The notes below the pieces were generated by a model. It did not search any database, was not told the origin of the DNA, and saw nothing but the letters and a program-made list of their open reading frames with translations. The position numbers and the translations under genes are program-made. A DNA stretch of 64,000 nucleotides from Candidatus Nanoarchaeia archaeon. GTDB lineage: Archaea; Nanobdellota; Nanobdellia; SCGC-AAA011-G17; JACPNG01. This document shows, in pieces, positions 1 to 9,689 of this stretch (position 1 is the stretch's first letter; every line of letters begins with the position of its first letter). The stretch spans positions 140,636-204,635 of the forward strand of contig JAQTMY010000002.1 of the NCBI GenBank assembly GCA_028714095.1. Reading direction: 5' to 3'.

Positions 1-787
1 CATAACCCTTGTCTTTTATCTCAAACCACAAGCAGATATCCAAAACTGCTTCTGTTAAACCTTTCTTGGTCATTATTAAACTATGATAATGATTCATTAA
101 TCCATCATTAGGATAAGAAAACATTCCAAATATGAGGGGGATTTTATTTTTATCTAAACTATTCTCAAGAGAGGCAATCTTCCAAAACCCGCATATCTCA
201 TGCTCGCATATAGACATTCTGTTTCTTGCACCATATGGAATAAGATTATCTTTAATCCTACATTGGTGTGTCGTACTAAAAGACGCAGCAATCTTGTTTG
301 TAGAGTTATTAAAAATAAGGGGGATTCCCTCTGCTGTGAACTCATATCTTGACTCGTCAATTGTTCTTGATGGAACTGTTAATTTATATTTTCCGCCTTC
401 CATCCCAACCAACGAAGTATCAGAATAAGAAATATCTTCTTTTCTTGGACGACCCATCACTTTTTCATAATCTAAAATATCCCTTGCTTCAATTAAATTG
501 ATAATCCTAAAACCCCTGTATCTTTTATCTTTTGTTAAATCTGATTTTACAAGAATCCAGGCAAAATAATCATAAGAACTCTGGTCTACCCTTGTGTTAA
601 TCTTTTCTGTCAATGGGATTCTTTTCGCTGAAGGAGTGATCATTAAGACTCTTCCTTTTTTAAAATAAAACTTAGAATCATCACTGAAATCTTTCTTAAT
701 AATTTTTTCAGCCTCTGTAATCCTCTCTAAAAGACTTTCATCCTTAGTCCATTCAGGATTTTCAAAAAAATTTTTTCTTGTTCTCAT
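1..787 (-). CDS. Hypothetical protein, partial (C-terminus runs off window start)
   Basis: Manual reverse-strand reading gives an uninterrupted frame from ATG at 787 (MRTRKNFFENPEWTKDESLLERITEAEK...) to the window edge; missing from the ORF track, probably because no stop lies in the window. Confidence 0.75.
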   Translation of the reverse strand, partial: MRTRKNFFENPEWTKDESLLERITEAEKIIKKDFSDDSKFYFKKGRVLMITPSAKRIPLTEKINTRVDQSSYDYFAWILVKSDLTKDKRYRGFRIINLIEARDILDYEKVMGRPRKEDISYSDTSLVGMEGGKYKLTVPSRTIDESRYEFTAEGIPLIFNNSTNKIAASFSTTHQCRIKDNLIPYGARNRMSICEHEICGFWKIASLENSLDKNKIPLIFGMFSYPNDGLMNHYHSLIMTKKGLTEAVLDICLWFEIKDKGY

Positions 788-809
788 GATAAAATAAGAT
801 CAGAAAAAC

Positions 810-1316
810 TTAAATAATTTCTGCCTGACAGGGTAATCTTGGAATAGCTGCCTTAAGTGCCTCTTTAGCTGCTTTTTCATATTTTTTATCAGTATAGACT
901 GTAAATATCTTCTGTTTTTTCTTTACTCTTGCAGCAGTTCCTGTTGGTTTTCCAAATGCCTGGCTCATTCCTGAACTAAGTCTATCTGCCCCAGCTCCTG
1001 ATAAAATCTTCTTTTCTCTAAGTATCTGGTGAGGATAAACTCTTAATTTAAAATGATAATTCTTAGGGCCAATGTTGTTGTTTAATCTTCTTACTATAAC
1101 TATTCTTGCTGACTCCAAGGCATTATGTCTTATCTGCATTTCTTGTTTGCTTAATAGGCTAAATTCTGCCTCAAAGTCTTTATTAAGGACTCCTAAGTCA
1201 TACTTAACTATCTTGTTTGCAGCAAAACCTTTAATGAAAGCCTTCTTTTTATATTTACTTTTCCTTGTATAAGGTCTTGTCAGCCTTGAATAACATTTAC
1301 CTTTTCTTAATCCCAT
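810..1316 (-). CDS. rpl10e: Ribosomal protein L10e/uL16
   Basis: MGLRKGKCYSRLTRPYTRKSKYKKKAFIKG matches the archaeal L10e N-terminus. Confidence 0.93.
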   Translation of the reverse strand: MGLRKGKCYSRLTRPYTRKSKYKKKAFIKGFAANKIVKYDLGVLNKDFEAEFSLLSKQEMQIRHNALESARIVIVRRLNNNIGPKNYHFKLRVYPHQILREKKILSGAGADRLSSGMSQAFGKPTGTAARVKKKQKIFTVYTDKKYEKAAKEALKAAIPRLPCQAEII

Positions 1317-1317
1317 T

Positions 1318-1575
1318 TTACATAACCTCTATTTTATTTCCAATAGATTGACCGGGCAACCCTTTTTCGAATAAAACTCTTAATGATCCTTTATTACCAT
1401 GAGCAGCTTTTATCTCCCCTTTTATCTCCTTGCCTTTAGGACTTTTCCATAAAACCATTTTTCCAACTAACTTGTCAGCTTTCTCCCTATTATCAACAGA
1501 CTTTAGGTTTATAATCATCTGGTGATTTTTCTGAGTATGCCTCCCTGTCCTAAAACTAGTAATTGTTGCTTCCAT
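1318..1575 (-). CDS. rpl35ae: Ribosomal protein L35Ae/eL33
   Basis: 85 aa; FRTGRHTQKNHQMI..AHGNKGSLRVLFEKGLPGQSIGNKIEV typical of L35Ae. Confidence 0.88.
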   Translation of the reverse strand: MEATITSFRTGRHTQKNHQMIINLKSVDNREKADKLVGKMVLWKSPKGKEIKGEIKAAHGNKGSLRVLFEKGLPGQSIGNKIEVM

Positions 1576-1671
1576 TTTCTATGTTTTTGTAGAAATTCCA
1601 TTTAAAAGCTTTTCTGATATATATGTATATATTACAATCCTGAAAAATAACTAACAAAGACCCATTCTAAT

Positions 1672-3507
1672 TTAATAATTAACTAGTATCTCAACACCGC
1701 TTCCAAACAATTCCTTAAGGTCGCTAAAGATTGTATCCTGTATAAATACTCTTGCAGGAATCTTCGCATCTTTTATCACTTTCTCAAATTCGCTAAGAGA
1801 ACTTTTTACAACATTAATAATTCTTCCATTTGCAATATCTGCCTTGCTGATATCATCCCTTTTATCTATATCATCAATAATAAATGCAATCTTATCCAAT
1901 AATACAATTTCCCCGATCTTATCACCATACTTAAATCTTATAGTAACTCGGTTTAACTCATAAGATCTTTTTCTTTCTATGTATTCCACTAAAGCTCTTA
2001 TATATTCATTTGACTGTCTTACTATTTTGGTTATCTCTTCTTTTATCACTTTCTTGGATTTAGAGTCAAATTCTTTTTTGATTTTAATAAGTTCCTTTAA
2101 TATGCTTAATAATTTCTCCGGGAAGATACCCTTGTCAATAAAGGCTTTCTTAAAACTCCCTTCAATTTTATTTGAATCAAATTTAAATCCCTCTAATTCC
2201 AACGCATCTCTTGTTATCGAAACGCATATATCATAAGTATTTCTCAATTTTTCCTTGTCAGTTCTTTTTTCAATCTGGGTAAATAATTTCTTTATCCTCC
2301 TAAGATAATCTTCAGTATCTTTCAATATATTATCAATCTCTTTGCCTGTAACATTCTTAACCTTGCCATGCTCAATATCCTTATAGTATTTTCTTATTCT
2401 CTCCAAGATATCAACATATCTTTTCTCCAATAACTTTTCCTTTTTGACAAATATTTCATCTAGCGCCTTGACTGTTTCTCTCGGTGTTGTTGGAGGGATC
2501 CCATATAACATTAAAGCCGCCTGCGCCGGATTTAAGGTTGCATAAAATAAATCCTCTCCCAAAATCCCCAATAATTTTTCCCTTGTTCTTTCCAATAACC
2601 TTTCCCCTATATCCATATTAAATTCAATTGCTTCAGGACTTGGCTTTATCCTCCCGCTTTTCAATAATAATCTCCATGGTAAAAATACTCCTCTGTCAAA
2701 CAAAGGAACACCATCCCTTAGTAAAGTAAATATGACCTGGTTCCCATCCTTTAATGATTCCCAAAAGTCAGTCAAAATATATGTTTGAACGTGGAAGGTT
2801 GCCTCCACTCCTGCAATCTTTGCTGCACTAAATCCTAAATTCTGAATTATTGCCCTTAGTTTAGTTCTTAGCTCCTGTCTTGGCATTCTTTTTACATCAG
2901 TATCATCAATAACAATAAATACATCTATGTCTGCAGGGTTTGCATCTCCCCTGAATAATGACCCTGCAGCAACATAACTTAAGACATATTTCTCAAATTT
3001 CTCAACAGTCATTGTTTTGTGTATTTCTGAAGTTTTTAATGCCCCCAAAATTCCTTTGTCATAAATTATCAAAGACATACCAATTGATTTTAAGATATCA
3101 AATTTGGAATCAAAACAAGCCTCTTGCAATGCAGACAACAACATTGGTATAGCATTGAACTTTTTGTTAACCGTAGAAGACACCTCTATTATTATTTTTG
3201 TTATTCTTGCATTTAATTCCTCTTTAGTCATTTTCTTGCTGTCAGAATCATCAATAAGCAAGAAGATATTTACAAGATCTTTATTAGCCTTGTAGAATTC
3301 ATTTTGTAGTTCTTCAGGCAATTCCTTAGACAATAAACAAATTCCTAAAACATATTTATCAAACTTCTTTAAGACCTCTTTTTTAAATTGATTAAGATCT
3401 TTTTTTAATTGCTCCTGTTCTTTAAACTTTTCCGCATCCTCTTTTTTTAATGAATCTTCAGGAAGTTTGTTATTTGAACTTTCCTTAGAACTCTTTTTTT
3501 TATTCAT
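1672..3507 (-). CDS. Nucleotidyltransferase-domain protein with long helical C-terminal region
   Basis: GSLFRGDANPADIDVFIVIDD resembles a pol-beta-type NTase GS..(x)DxD signature; Lys-rich N-terminus; helical C-terminal half. Confidence 0.65.
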   Translation of the reverse strand: MNKKKSSKESSNNKLPEDSLKKEDAEKFKEQEQLKKDLNQFKKEVLKKFDKYVLGICLLSKELPEELQNEFYKANKDLVNIFLLIDDSDSKKMTKEELNARITKIIIEVSSTVNKKFNAIPMLLSALQEACFDSKFDILKSIGMSLIIYDKGILGALKTSEIHKTMTVEKFEKYVLSYVAAGSLFRGDANPADIDVFIVIDDTDVKRMPRQELRTKLRAIIQNLGFSAAKIAGVEATFHVQTYILTDFWESLKDGNQVIFTLLRDGVPLFDRGVFLPWRLLLKSGRIKPSPEAIEFNMDIGERLLERTREKLLGILGEDLFYATLNPAQAALMLYGIPPTTPRETVKALDEIFVKKEKLLEKRYVDILERIRKYYKDIEHGKVKNVTGKEIDNILKDTEDYLRRIKKLFTQIEKRTDKEKLRNTYDICVSITRDALELEGFKFDSNKIEGSFKKAFIDKGIFPEKLLSILKELIKIKKEFDSKSKKVIKEEITKIVRQSNEYIRALVEYIERKRSYELNRVTIRFKYGDKIGEIVLLDKIAFIIDDIDKRDDISKADIANGRIINVVKSSLSEFEKVIKDAKIPARVFIQDTIFSDLKELFGSGVEILVNY

Positions 3508-3733
3508 AAATAGTTATTCTCCAATTAATATATTTAAACTTTTTGGTAAATTTTCAGAAAATTCAACCTAATACTTTTAACTTATTTTATTAAAATATTT
3601 CGCATAATCTGTTTTTTATTGAGAAAAATTAGAAATATTTATATATTAATAACATAATAAATATAATTAGATATTTATAATAACAAAAAATGAGATAAAA
3701 ATTCATTTTTTAACTAAAAAAAAGACAAAAAGG

Positions 3734-3752
3734 GGTTTTTTCTTCAAAAACC
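3734..3752 (+). promoter_or_regulatory. Leader hairpin GGTTTTT-tcttc-AAAAACC
   Basis: Perfect 7-bp inverted repeat with 5-nt loop upstream of the 3805 start. Confidence 0.4.
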
Positions 3753-3804
3753 GCTTAAAAAACAAGAATAAAAAATTAGAAAAATGGAGGAGGTGTTATC
3801 CCTT

Positions 3805-4128
3805 ATGGTAGGTTACAATCTCTGGGGAGGAATAAACCCATATTCCCCAGATAGGGCTGCTTTCTCTGAAAGCGGAGCAAATAGTACACCAGATTATAAA
3901 CTTATTTGTGAAGATTATCCTTGGTTAGAAGATGTTTTTAAAGAAAAAGGAAGGGATATAAAGAAATTAAAATATGGATTTGACAGTACTATTTATATGG
4001 AGGGCACTCCATTAAATATTGAAGAACTTAGAAAAGAAGCTGAGGTCTCCAGAATTATTATCCCATTCCCAACAAAAAAAAGAAATTTAGGATCAAAAGT
4101 TCGAGAGTTTAGTACTGCAACTGCATAA
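3805..4128 (+). CDS. Hypothetical protein (start revised from 3784)
   Basis: The ORF-track N-terminus (MEEVLSL) is encoded by a Shine-Dalgarno-like ggaggaggtg; in-frame ATG at 3805 lies 9 nt past GGAGGTG. Confidence 0.6.
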   Translation: MVGYNLWGGINPYSPDRAAFSESGANSTPDYKLICEDYPWLEDVFKEKGRDIKKLKYGFDSTIYMEGTPLNIEELRKEAEVSRIIIPFPTKKRNLGSKVREFSTATA

Positions 4129-4174
4129 TTAGATACTAAAAAAGTTTAAAAACACTTATCTCTCTTATTCTTAG

Positions 4175-4765
4175 ATGGAAGAATACCTCCAGACTACAGA
4201 ATATACCTGCGGTAGCGCAGCTTTATTAATGGTTCTAAAACATTTTGATAAAATGCAGTCTAATAGAGAAAATGAATTTAAGATTTGGATGGAGTCTGCT
4301 TTGCTTCCGGTTAGAGCTTCTTCCATATATGGTTTAGCTTTATACGCTAAAAAACTTGGATTAAATCCAGAGATTTATGTGGAAACAAAAGATTATGAAT
4401 ATCCCAATTATAGATTTAAGAGTTACAAACTAAAAGATGTTAACCAAGCAAAATTCTCATCTAATCTTTTTTTAAAAGAAGCGGAAAAGAATAATATTAA
4501 GATTTATGAAAAGAATATTAATCTGGAGGACATCAAGAATTTTTTAAAAAATAATAAAATATTAATAGCTAGGATGAATGTGGGGGTTATAAGGGAACAT
4601 AAAGCCCAATCAAACTATGTTGTTATTTATGGTTATGGAGATAAAAAATTTCTTGTTATTGATCCAAAATCAGGAAAAAAAGTGATTCCTGAAGAACAGT
4701 TTAAGGAAGCTTTTGAAACAGTAAAAACTAAATGCAAGAGGGATAACAGAGCAATTGTATTTTAG
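4175..4765 (+). CDS. Peptidase C39-like (papain-fold) protein
   Basis: QTTEYTCGSAALLMVLKHF catalytic-Cys motif; SNYVVIYGYGDKKFLVIDP His/Asp-type region; TATA-like tttaaaaac upstream. Confidence 0.75.
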   Translation: MEEYLQTTEYTCGSAALLMVLKHFDKMQSNRENEFKIWMESALLPVRASSIYGLALYAKKLGLNPEIYVETKDYEYPNYRFKSYKLKDVNQAKFSSNLFLKEAEKNNIKIYEKNINLEDIKNFLKNNKILIARMNVGVIREHKAQSNYVVIYGYGDKKFLVIDPKSGKKVIPEEQFKEAFETVKTKCKRDNRAIVF

Positions 4766-4809
4766 TTCATAGAAACCTTTTTAAATGATTTTTAATCTTC
4801 TAAACTTAT

Positions 4810-4882
4810 GGGCCCATGATCTAGTGGCTATGATGTCACCCTTACAAGGTGAACGTCCCCGGTTCGAGTCCGGGTGGGCCCA
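4810..4882 (+). tRNA. tRNA-Val(TAC)
   Basis: Acceptor GGGCCCA/TGGGCCC + A; anticodon stem-loop TCACC-CTTACAA-GGTGA; T arm GGTTCGAGTCC; CCA not encoded. Confidence 0.95.
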
Positions 4883-4957
4883 TATATATTCTGCATTAAA
4901 ATTATCTTAACATAACAGTACTTATAAAAAAGTTTTCAGCTATTAATAGAGATTTTA

Positions 4958-6868
4958 ATGTCAAAAAACCTTGAAGAATTATCAAAAGAAGAGATTAAAA
5001 AAATTTCTAGTAATATTAGATGTGATATTATCGAGATGACCACCCTAGCTAATTCCGGTCATTTAGGGGGGCCATTGGGATTTGTAGAGCCCGCATTAGT
5101 TGCTTATTTGCTTTCAGATATAGACTGGGACGATCCGTTTAGTCTGGATAATGATATCATAATTCATAGTGCAGGACATTACTCTGCTTTGTTTTATTCT
5201 ATAATTGCAGAACTTAACAAAAATATAGACAAAGATGAGATGATTTTTGGTTTTAGAAAAATAAATAGTCCATTTGAAGGGCATGTAAATCATAAGATTC
5301 CAGGAATTTGGTGGACTTCAGGAGTTTTGGGTTATGGTCCTGCAGTAGCAAATGGATTTAGAATTGCTCTTGATAAACTAAATCATAACAATAAAATAAC
5401 TGTAACTTTGGGGGATGGAGAAATCACAAAAGGATCCATTCCGGAAGCCTTAAGATTTTCTGAAAAATACTCTGATAATCTCACTCATATTATAGATAGA
5501 AATCATAGACAGATTAACGGACAAACAAATGATGTAATGCCAATAAACATTGAAAAAAATTATCGTGCACAGGGCTGGGAAGTGATCAGGGTTGATGGTT
5601 ATGATATAGATGAAATATCTAAGAGCATTAAGGAAGCAGAGGGATTAACAGCAATAATTGCAGAAACAACAATGGGTAAGGGCGTTAAACTTATTGAAGG
5701 AAATTCAAAATATCATGGCACTCCTCTCTCAAGAGAAGAGGCAGAAAAAGCAATAGAGATTATTGGAAAAGACATTGGGAGAAAACCAAGATTTGAATCC
5801 CTAGAAAGAAAAAAATTAAATGAATCTAAAGTTTATATTTCAAGACCCAAATTAAATCATAAAATTTCCCAAGGATCCCCCACAAACCATACCAATCCAA
5901 TTTCTTGCAGAGAAGCATGGGGAAAAACATTAGAAAATCTAGCTGAAATTAATAAAAATATCCCCTTTATTGTATTTGATTGTGATTTATCAAGTTCGGT
6001 ACAGACCTCAGAATTTGCTAAAAAATATCCTGAAAATTTCTTCCAGGCCGGAATACAGGAAAATAGTACAGCTCTAACAGCAGGAGCATCTTCAATATTT
6101 TTACCAACTTTCTTTGCAGACTTTGGTATATTTTCTGTTGATGAAGTTTACCAGCAACATAGACTAACTGCATTAAATGAGGGAAATCTTAAATTAATTT
6201 CAACTCATTGTGGATTGGATGTAGGCCAAGACGGGCCAACCCATCAATGCATAGATTATTTAATGCTTGAAGGAATTCCTAACTGGCAGACCTTTGTTGC
6301 ATCAGATGCTAATCTAACAGATCGGATAGTAAGATATATGGCTTCCAATTACGGCAACATGCATCTTGCAATCGGAAGATCAAAAGTCCCAATAATAAAA
6401 AAACAGGATAAAGATGAACCTTTCTACAATGAAAATTATGAATTCAGACCTGGAAAAGTTAATACTATAAGAGACTATGGAGAACAGGCAGTAATCTATA
6501 CTTATGGTTCAATGACTCATAGAGCAGTCAAAGCTGCAGAAGAATTAAATAAAATCGGAATTAACATTAAAGTTTTAGATTTAACAACTCCATTAAGTCC
6601 TGACAAAGGTTCAGTAAAAGATGCAATAACAGAACAAACAAAAATAATTGTAACTTACGAAGATCATTTCATTGGAAAAGGAAACCAGGAAGGAATATCT
6701 CCGGTAATAAAATCAATTCTTTACAATAGTAAATTCAGGCCAGAAATTTATGCATTAGGGATAAAGAACTTTAGTAAATCAGGTACTCCGGATGAATTAT
6801 ACAAAGATTCTGGAATTCATGAAAATGATTTAATGGATTTAATAAAAGAAAAATTTAAAATTACCTAG
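4958..6868 (+). CDS. tkt: Transketolase (single-chain)
   Basis: TLANSGHLGGPLG, GDGEITKGSIPEALRF, FQAGIQENSTALTAGAS motifs; N and C halves in one 636-aa ORF. Confidence 0.9.
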   Translation: MSKNLEELSKEEIKKISSNIRCDIIEMTTLANSGHLGGPLGFVEPALVAYLLSDIDWDDPFSLDNDIIIHSAGHYSALFYSIIAELNKNIDKDEMIFGFRKINSPFEGHVNHKIPGIWWTSGVLGYGPAVANGFRIALDKLNHNNKITVTLGDGEITKGSIPEALRFSEKYSDNLTHIIDRNHRQINGQTNDVMPINIEKNYRAQGWEVIRVDGYDIDEISKSIKEAEGLTAIIAETTMGKGVKLIEGNSKYHGTPLSREEAEKAIEIIGKDIGRKPRFESLERKKLNESKVYISRPKLNHKISQGSPTNHTNPISCREAWGKTLENLAEINKNIPFIVFDCDLSSSVQTSEFAKKYPENFFQAGIQENSTALTAGASSIFLPTFFADFGIFSVDEVYQQHRLTALNEGNLKLISTHCGLDVGQDGPTHQCIDYLMLEGIPNWQTFVASDANLTDRIVRYMASNYGNMHLAIGRSKVPIIKKQDKDEPFYNENYEFRPGKVNTIRDYGEQAVIYTYGSMTHRAVKAAEELNKIGINIKVLDLTTPLSPDKGSVKDAITEQTKIIVTYEDHFIGKGNQEGISPVIKSILYNSKFRPEIYALGIKNFSKSGTPDELYKDSGIHENDLMDLIKEKFKIT

Positions 6869-7454
6869 CTGCGTCAGCCTGTCTTTCCAATTCAAATTTT
6901 TTTGAGATAGCCTGGGATTTGTTATCCATGTTATATGCCAATACAATCTCATCAGCCAACCCATCAACTAATTTTGTTTTCTTTCTAAAAGTTCTTTGAT
7001 ATGCCCCTTGGGTAATCATTCTTAATGCAAAATCAATTCTTCTTTGAGGAGACATCTCTACAGCCTGAGGATATCTTGCTCCACCATATTCTATTGTTGT
7101 AATTTCATCTCTTGGAGCAGCATTCTCAACAGCTTTTACAAAAACCTCAACAGGATTTTTTTGTAATTTCTTTTCAACAATCTCCAACGCTCTCTCAACT
7201 GTTTTGTAAACATGAATTCCCTTGCCTGTAAAATTTCCAGATCTCATTCTATGTATTTTTCCTCTGTGTCCGGTAACCATCAATTTATTAATCAATCTTT
7301 CTACAATATGGTTTTTACCTTTCCAGAACTGGACCTTGCTGTTTCTTCCGCAGGTTTTAGGAACCAGTATAGGTTCTACATTGATATATTGTCTTACTCC
7401 CGGGTCTTTTACTGAAATATTGCTTGTATCCCATTTATCAAATAACTTCATCAT
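6861..7454 (-). CDS. rps7: Ribosomal protein S7/uS7
   Basis: [42 protein letters not shown]. Confidence 0.95.
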   Translation of the reverse strand: MMKLFDKWDTSNISVKDPGVRQYINVEPILVPKTCGRNSKVQFWKGKNHIVERLINKLMVTGHRGKIHRMRSGNFTGKGIHVYKTVERALEIVEKKLQKNPVEVFVKAVENAAPRDEITTIEYGGARYPQAVEMSPQRRIDFALRMITQGAYQRTFRKKTKLVDGLADEIVLAYNMDNKSQAISKKFELERQADAAR

Positions 7455-7888
7455 CTTCTACCCTTCTCTATCTTTCCTCTTACTAGTGCATTTAAACTTT
7501 GATCATTAACTTTGATAACCTGCCATCTGATGGCTGGCAAATCTCCTTTTGATCTTCCCTTTGTTCCACCAATAGGTTCTATGATGACTTCATCGTGTTC
7601 ATTAATTATCTTAATAGCATTATATCCAGGAACAAAAGCAGTAAGTTGTTTTCCATTCTTGACAAGCTGGACTCTGACACATTTTCTCAGAGCTGAATTT
7701 GGCTGCTTGGCAGTAACCTGTCTTTTTTCCAGAACAATAGCCTTGGCTTGTGGTGCAGCCTTTAGTGGATCTGATTTTTCTTTTAATCCAAGCATTCTTG
7801 TTTTGTATAATCTTTCTTTCCACCTAAGACTCTTCCTTCTATTCTTAAGTTTCTTCCCTGCACCTAATCCTCTGCCTTTGTTTGCCAT
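7451..7888 (-). CDS. rps12: Ribosomal protein S12/uS12
   Basis: [41 protein letters not shown]. Confidence 0.97.
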   Translation of the reverse strand: MANKGRGLGAGKKLKNRRKSLRWKERLYKTRMLGLKEKSDPLKAAPQAKAIVLEKRQVTAKQPNSALRKCVRVQLVKNGKQLTAFVPGYNAIKIINEHDEVIIEPIGGTKGRSKGDLPAIRWQVIKVNDQSLNALVRGKIEKGRR

Positions 7889-7890
7889 TC

Positions 7891-8301
7891 TTAAACAACC
7901 TTTATCTCTATGTTTTTGAAATATTTCTTGACTAATTCATTAAGGTCAACGAGGTTTTGCTTGTTCTTCCCAAGCAGGTTGGCCTTGTCAGATAGACCCT
8001 TAACTTCAATTAGGATTGTCCCCTTTTCGTCTTTATAAACTTTACCCTTTATGGGATTTATTAAATTTTCAACAAATTTTTCAGGGATTTTATTGAACTC
8101 TACAACCTTAATTTGTTTCTTTAATGATGCAGCAACTTTCTTTATGTTGCTCCCTGCTTTTCCAATTGCTCTTCCAATCTCTCCTTCATCAGTTATAAAA
8201 GTCAATATTCCTTTTTTGTCAATGTAGCAGTCTTTTACCTTAGTTTTAGTAACTCTTTCCATAAAGTTTATGTAATTTATTTCTTCAATCCCATACTTCA
8301 T
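7891..8301 (-). CDS. nusA: NusA-like KH-domain transcription factor
   Basis: [34 protein letters not shown] motif; conserved position between eL30 and S12. Confidence 0.9.
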   Translation of the reverse strand: MKYGIEEINYINFMERVTKTKVKDCYIDKKGILTFITDEGEIGRAIGKAGSNIKKVAASLKKQIKVVEFNKIPEKFVENLINPIKGKVYKDEKGTILIEVKGLSDKANLLGKNKQNLVDLNELVKKYFKNIEIKVV

Positions 8302-8302
8302 T

Positions 8303-8551
8303 TTAATAGCTCAACACAGTAACAACAAAAGGTTTCTTGCATAAAGTTCCTAGTTCCTTGTTATCAACATCTAATTTGACAACATTGACCTTATTTATCT
8401 TAGCCAGAGACTCGATGTCTTTCCTTGTATTTTCATCGCAATTGCTTGCAATAAGAATATTCTTGATTTTATTTTGTCTAAGTTTCTTTAAAGTTGTCCT
8501 GCTCCCAATTGTTAAATTACTGCTTTTCAGTGCTTCTTCCAGATTTTTCAT
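8303..8551 (-). CDS. rpl30e: Ribosomal protein L30e/eL30
   Basis: 82 aa L7Ae/L30e-like (KNILIASNCDENTRKDIESLAK) between rpoA'' and nusA; out-of-frame overlap with rpoA''. Confidence 0.88.
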   Translation of the reverse strand: MKNLEEALKSSNLTIGSRTTLKKLRQNKIKNILIASNCDENTRKDIESLAKINKVNVVKLDVDNKELGTLCKKPFVVTVLSY

Positions 8552-9689
8552 TTTTTACCTCTCCTGCCATCTTAACAACCAATCCAGGCAATCCTGTTCC
8601 TAAAGGAACTGGCTGGTTCAAGATGACATTCTCGATAACAGAACTTAAATGATCTTCTTCTCCTATTAGAGAAGCATCAATAAGATGTTTTATTGGTGTC
8701 TCAAAGCTTGCTCTTGCTAATACCGACTCTTTCTCTCCTGTGATTCCTGATCTTGTTATTCCTTTAATGTCCCCGCCGGCAGTCATCAAATCAGCTATGA
8801 ACATTATGTGTCTTATATCAATATCTAATCCCTGATCTTGGATAACCTTTCTTGCTTCCTCGATTATTGTGTTTCTTGCAGCCTCAATCCCGTAAACTTC
8901 CTGCATCTCAAATATGTTATTGCACTTAGTCCTTGATTCATCAACTTCTTTTAGTTTGATTACATCTTTTAGATTTGAACCTGCTGTAAGAATTACAAAT
9001 TCATTCCCCTGTTTTACAGGCAATACCTGGGTAATTCCAGAAACCCCTTTTATAAATACCTCTTTGGCTTTTTCCTTGAGTTTGTAAACATCTTTCAGTT
9101 CTTCTGAATTTGGTTTTAATACAATTGTATCTCCCTTGTTTAGTAATTTAACATTAATTCCCTTTAGCCCCTTGTTTAATGCCTCGGTTATCTCTTCATC
9201 CTTAATCTTGAGATCTCTTATGTTTTTCTTGTTCAATTCGCATTCAACCTGTAAATTTAAAACGTTAATCGAAAATGAGCTCACTATTTCCCTAAACTTT
9301 GTCTCCTTAATCTGGGATGCGATGTTTCTTGCAAATTTAACATCCTCAGAATAATCTTTATGCAAGAATATTTCCATGGCAGGAGTTGAGATAGTCCTTC
9401 TTGCATCAAATATTTCTATAAGTCTTGGTAATCCTAATGTAACCTGCACTTCTGCAACTCCGGCAAAGTGGAATACTTTCATTGTCATCTGTGTACCCGG
9501 CTCTCCAAAGCTTTCAGCAGTAACAACTCCAATACTTTCACCAGGATCAATCTTTGCATCGCTATATTCTTTCTCAAGTCTTTCAAGTATTTTTTTCTCT
9601 TGCTCTTTTGTAAGCTTTATATCTTTAGTTAGCTTTTCATACTTTTCAAGCAAAGGTGCTGGAATTTTATCCTGATATTCTTCAATCAT
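8517..9689 (-). CDS. rpoA2: DNA-directed RNA polymerase subunit A''
   Basis: GESIGVVTAESFGEPGTQMTMKVFHFAGVAEVQVTLGLPRLIEIFDARRTISTPAM. Confidence 0.97.
   Translation of the reverse strand: MIEEYQDKIPAPLLEKYEKLTKDIKLTKEQEKKILERLEKEYSDAKIDPGESIGVVTAESFGEPGTQMTMKVFHFAGVAEVQVTLGLPRLIEIFDARRTISTPAMEIFLHKDYSEDVKFARNIASQIKETKFREIVSSFSINVLNLQVECELNKKNIRDLKIKDEEITEALNKGLKGINVKLLNKGDTIVLKPNSEELKDVYKLKEKAKEVFIKGVSGITQVLPVKQGNEFVILTAGSNLKDVIKLKEVDESRTKCNNIFEMQEVYGIEAARNTIIEEARKVIQDQGLDIDIRHIMFIADLMTAGGDIKGITRSGITGEKESVLARASFETPIKHLIDASLIGEEDHLSSVIENVILNQPVPLGTGLPGLVVKMAGEVKNEKSGRSTEKQ

Noticed and set aside
132-428. ORFs 132-428 (+) and 154-360 (-)
   Set aside because: Overlap the long open minus-strand frame 1-787, which has better protein composition and runs off the window edge
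3520-3780. AT-rich intergenic region as a second origin candidate or repeat array
   Set aside because: No ordered repeats; consistent with promoter/leader sequence
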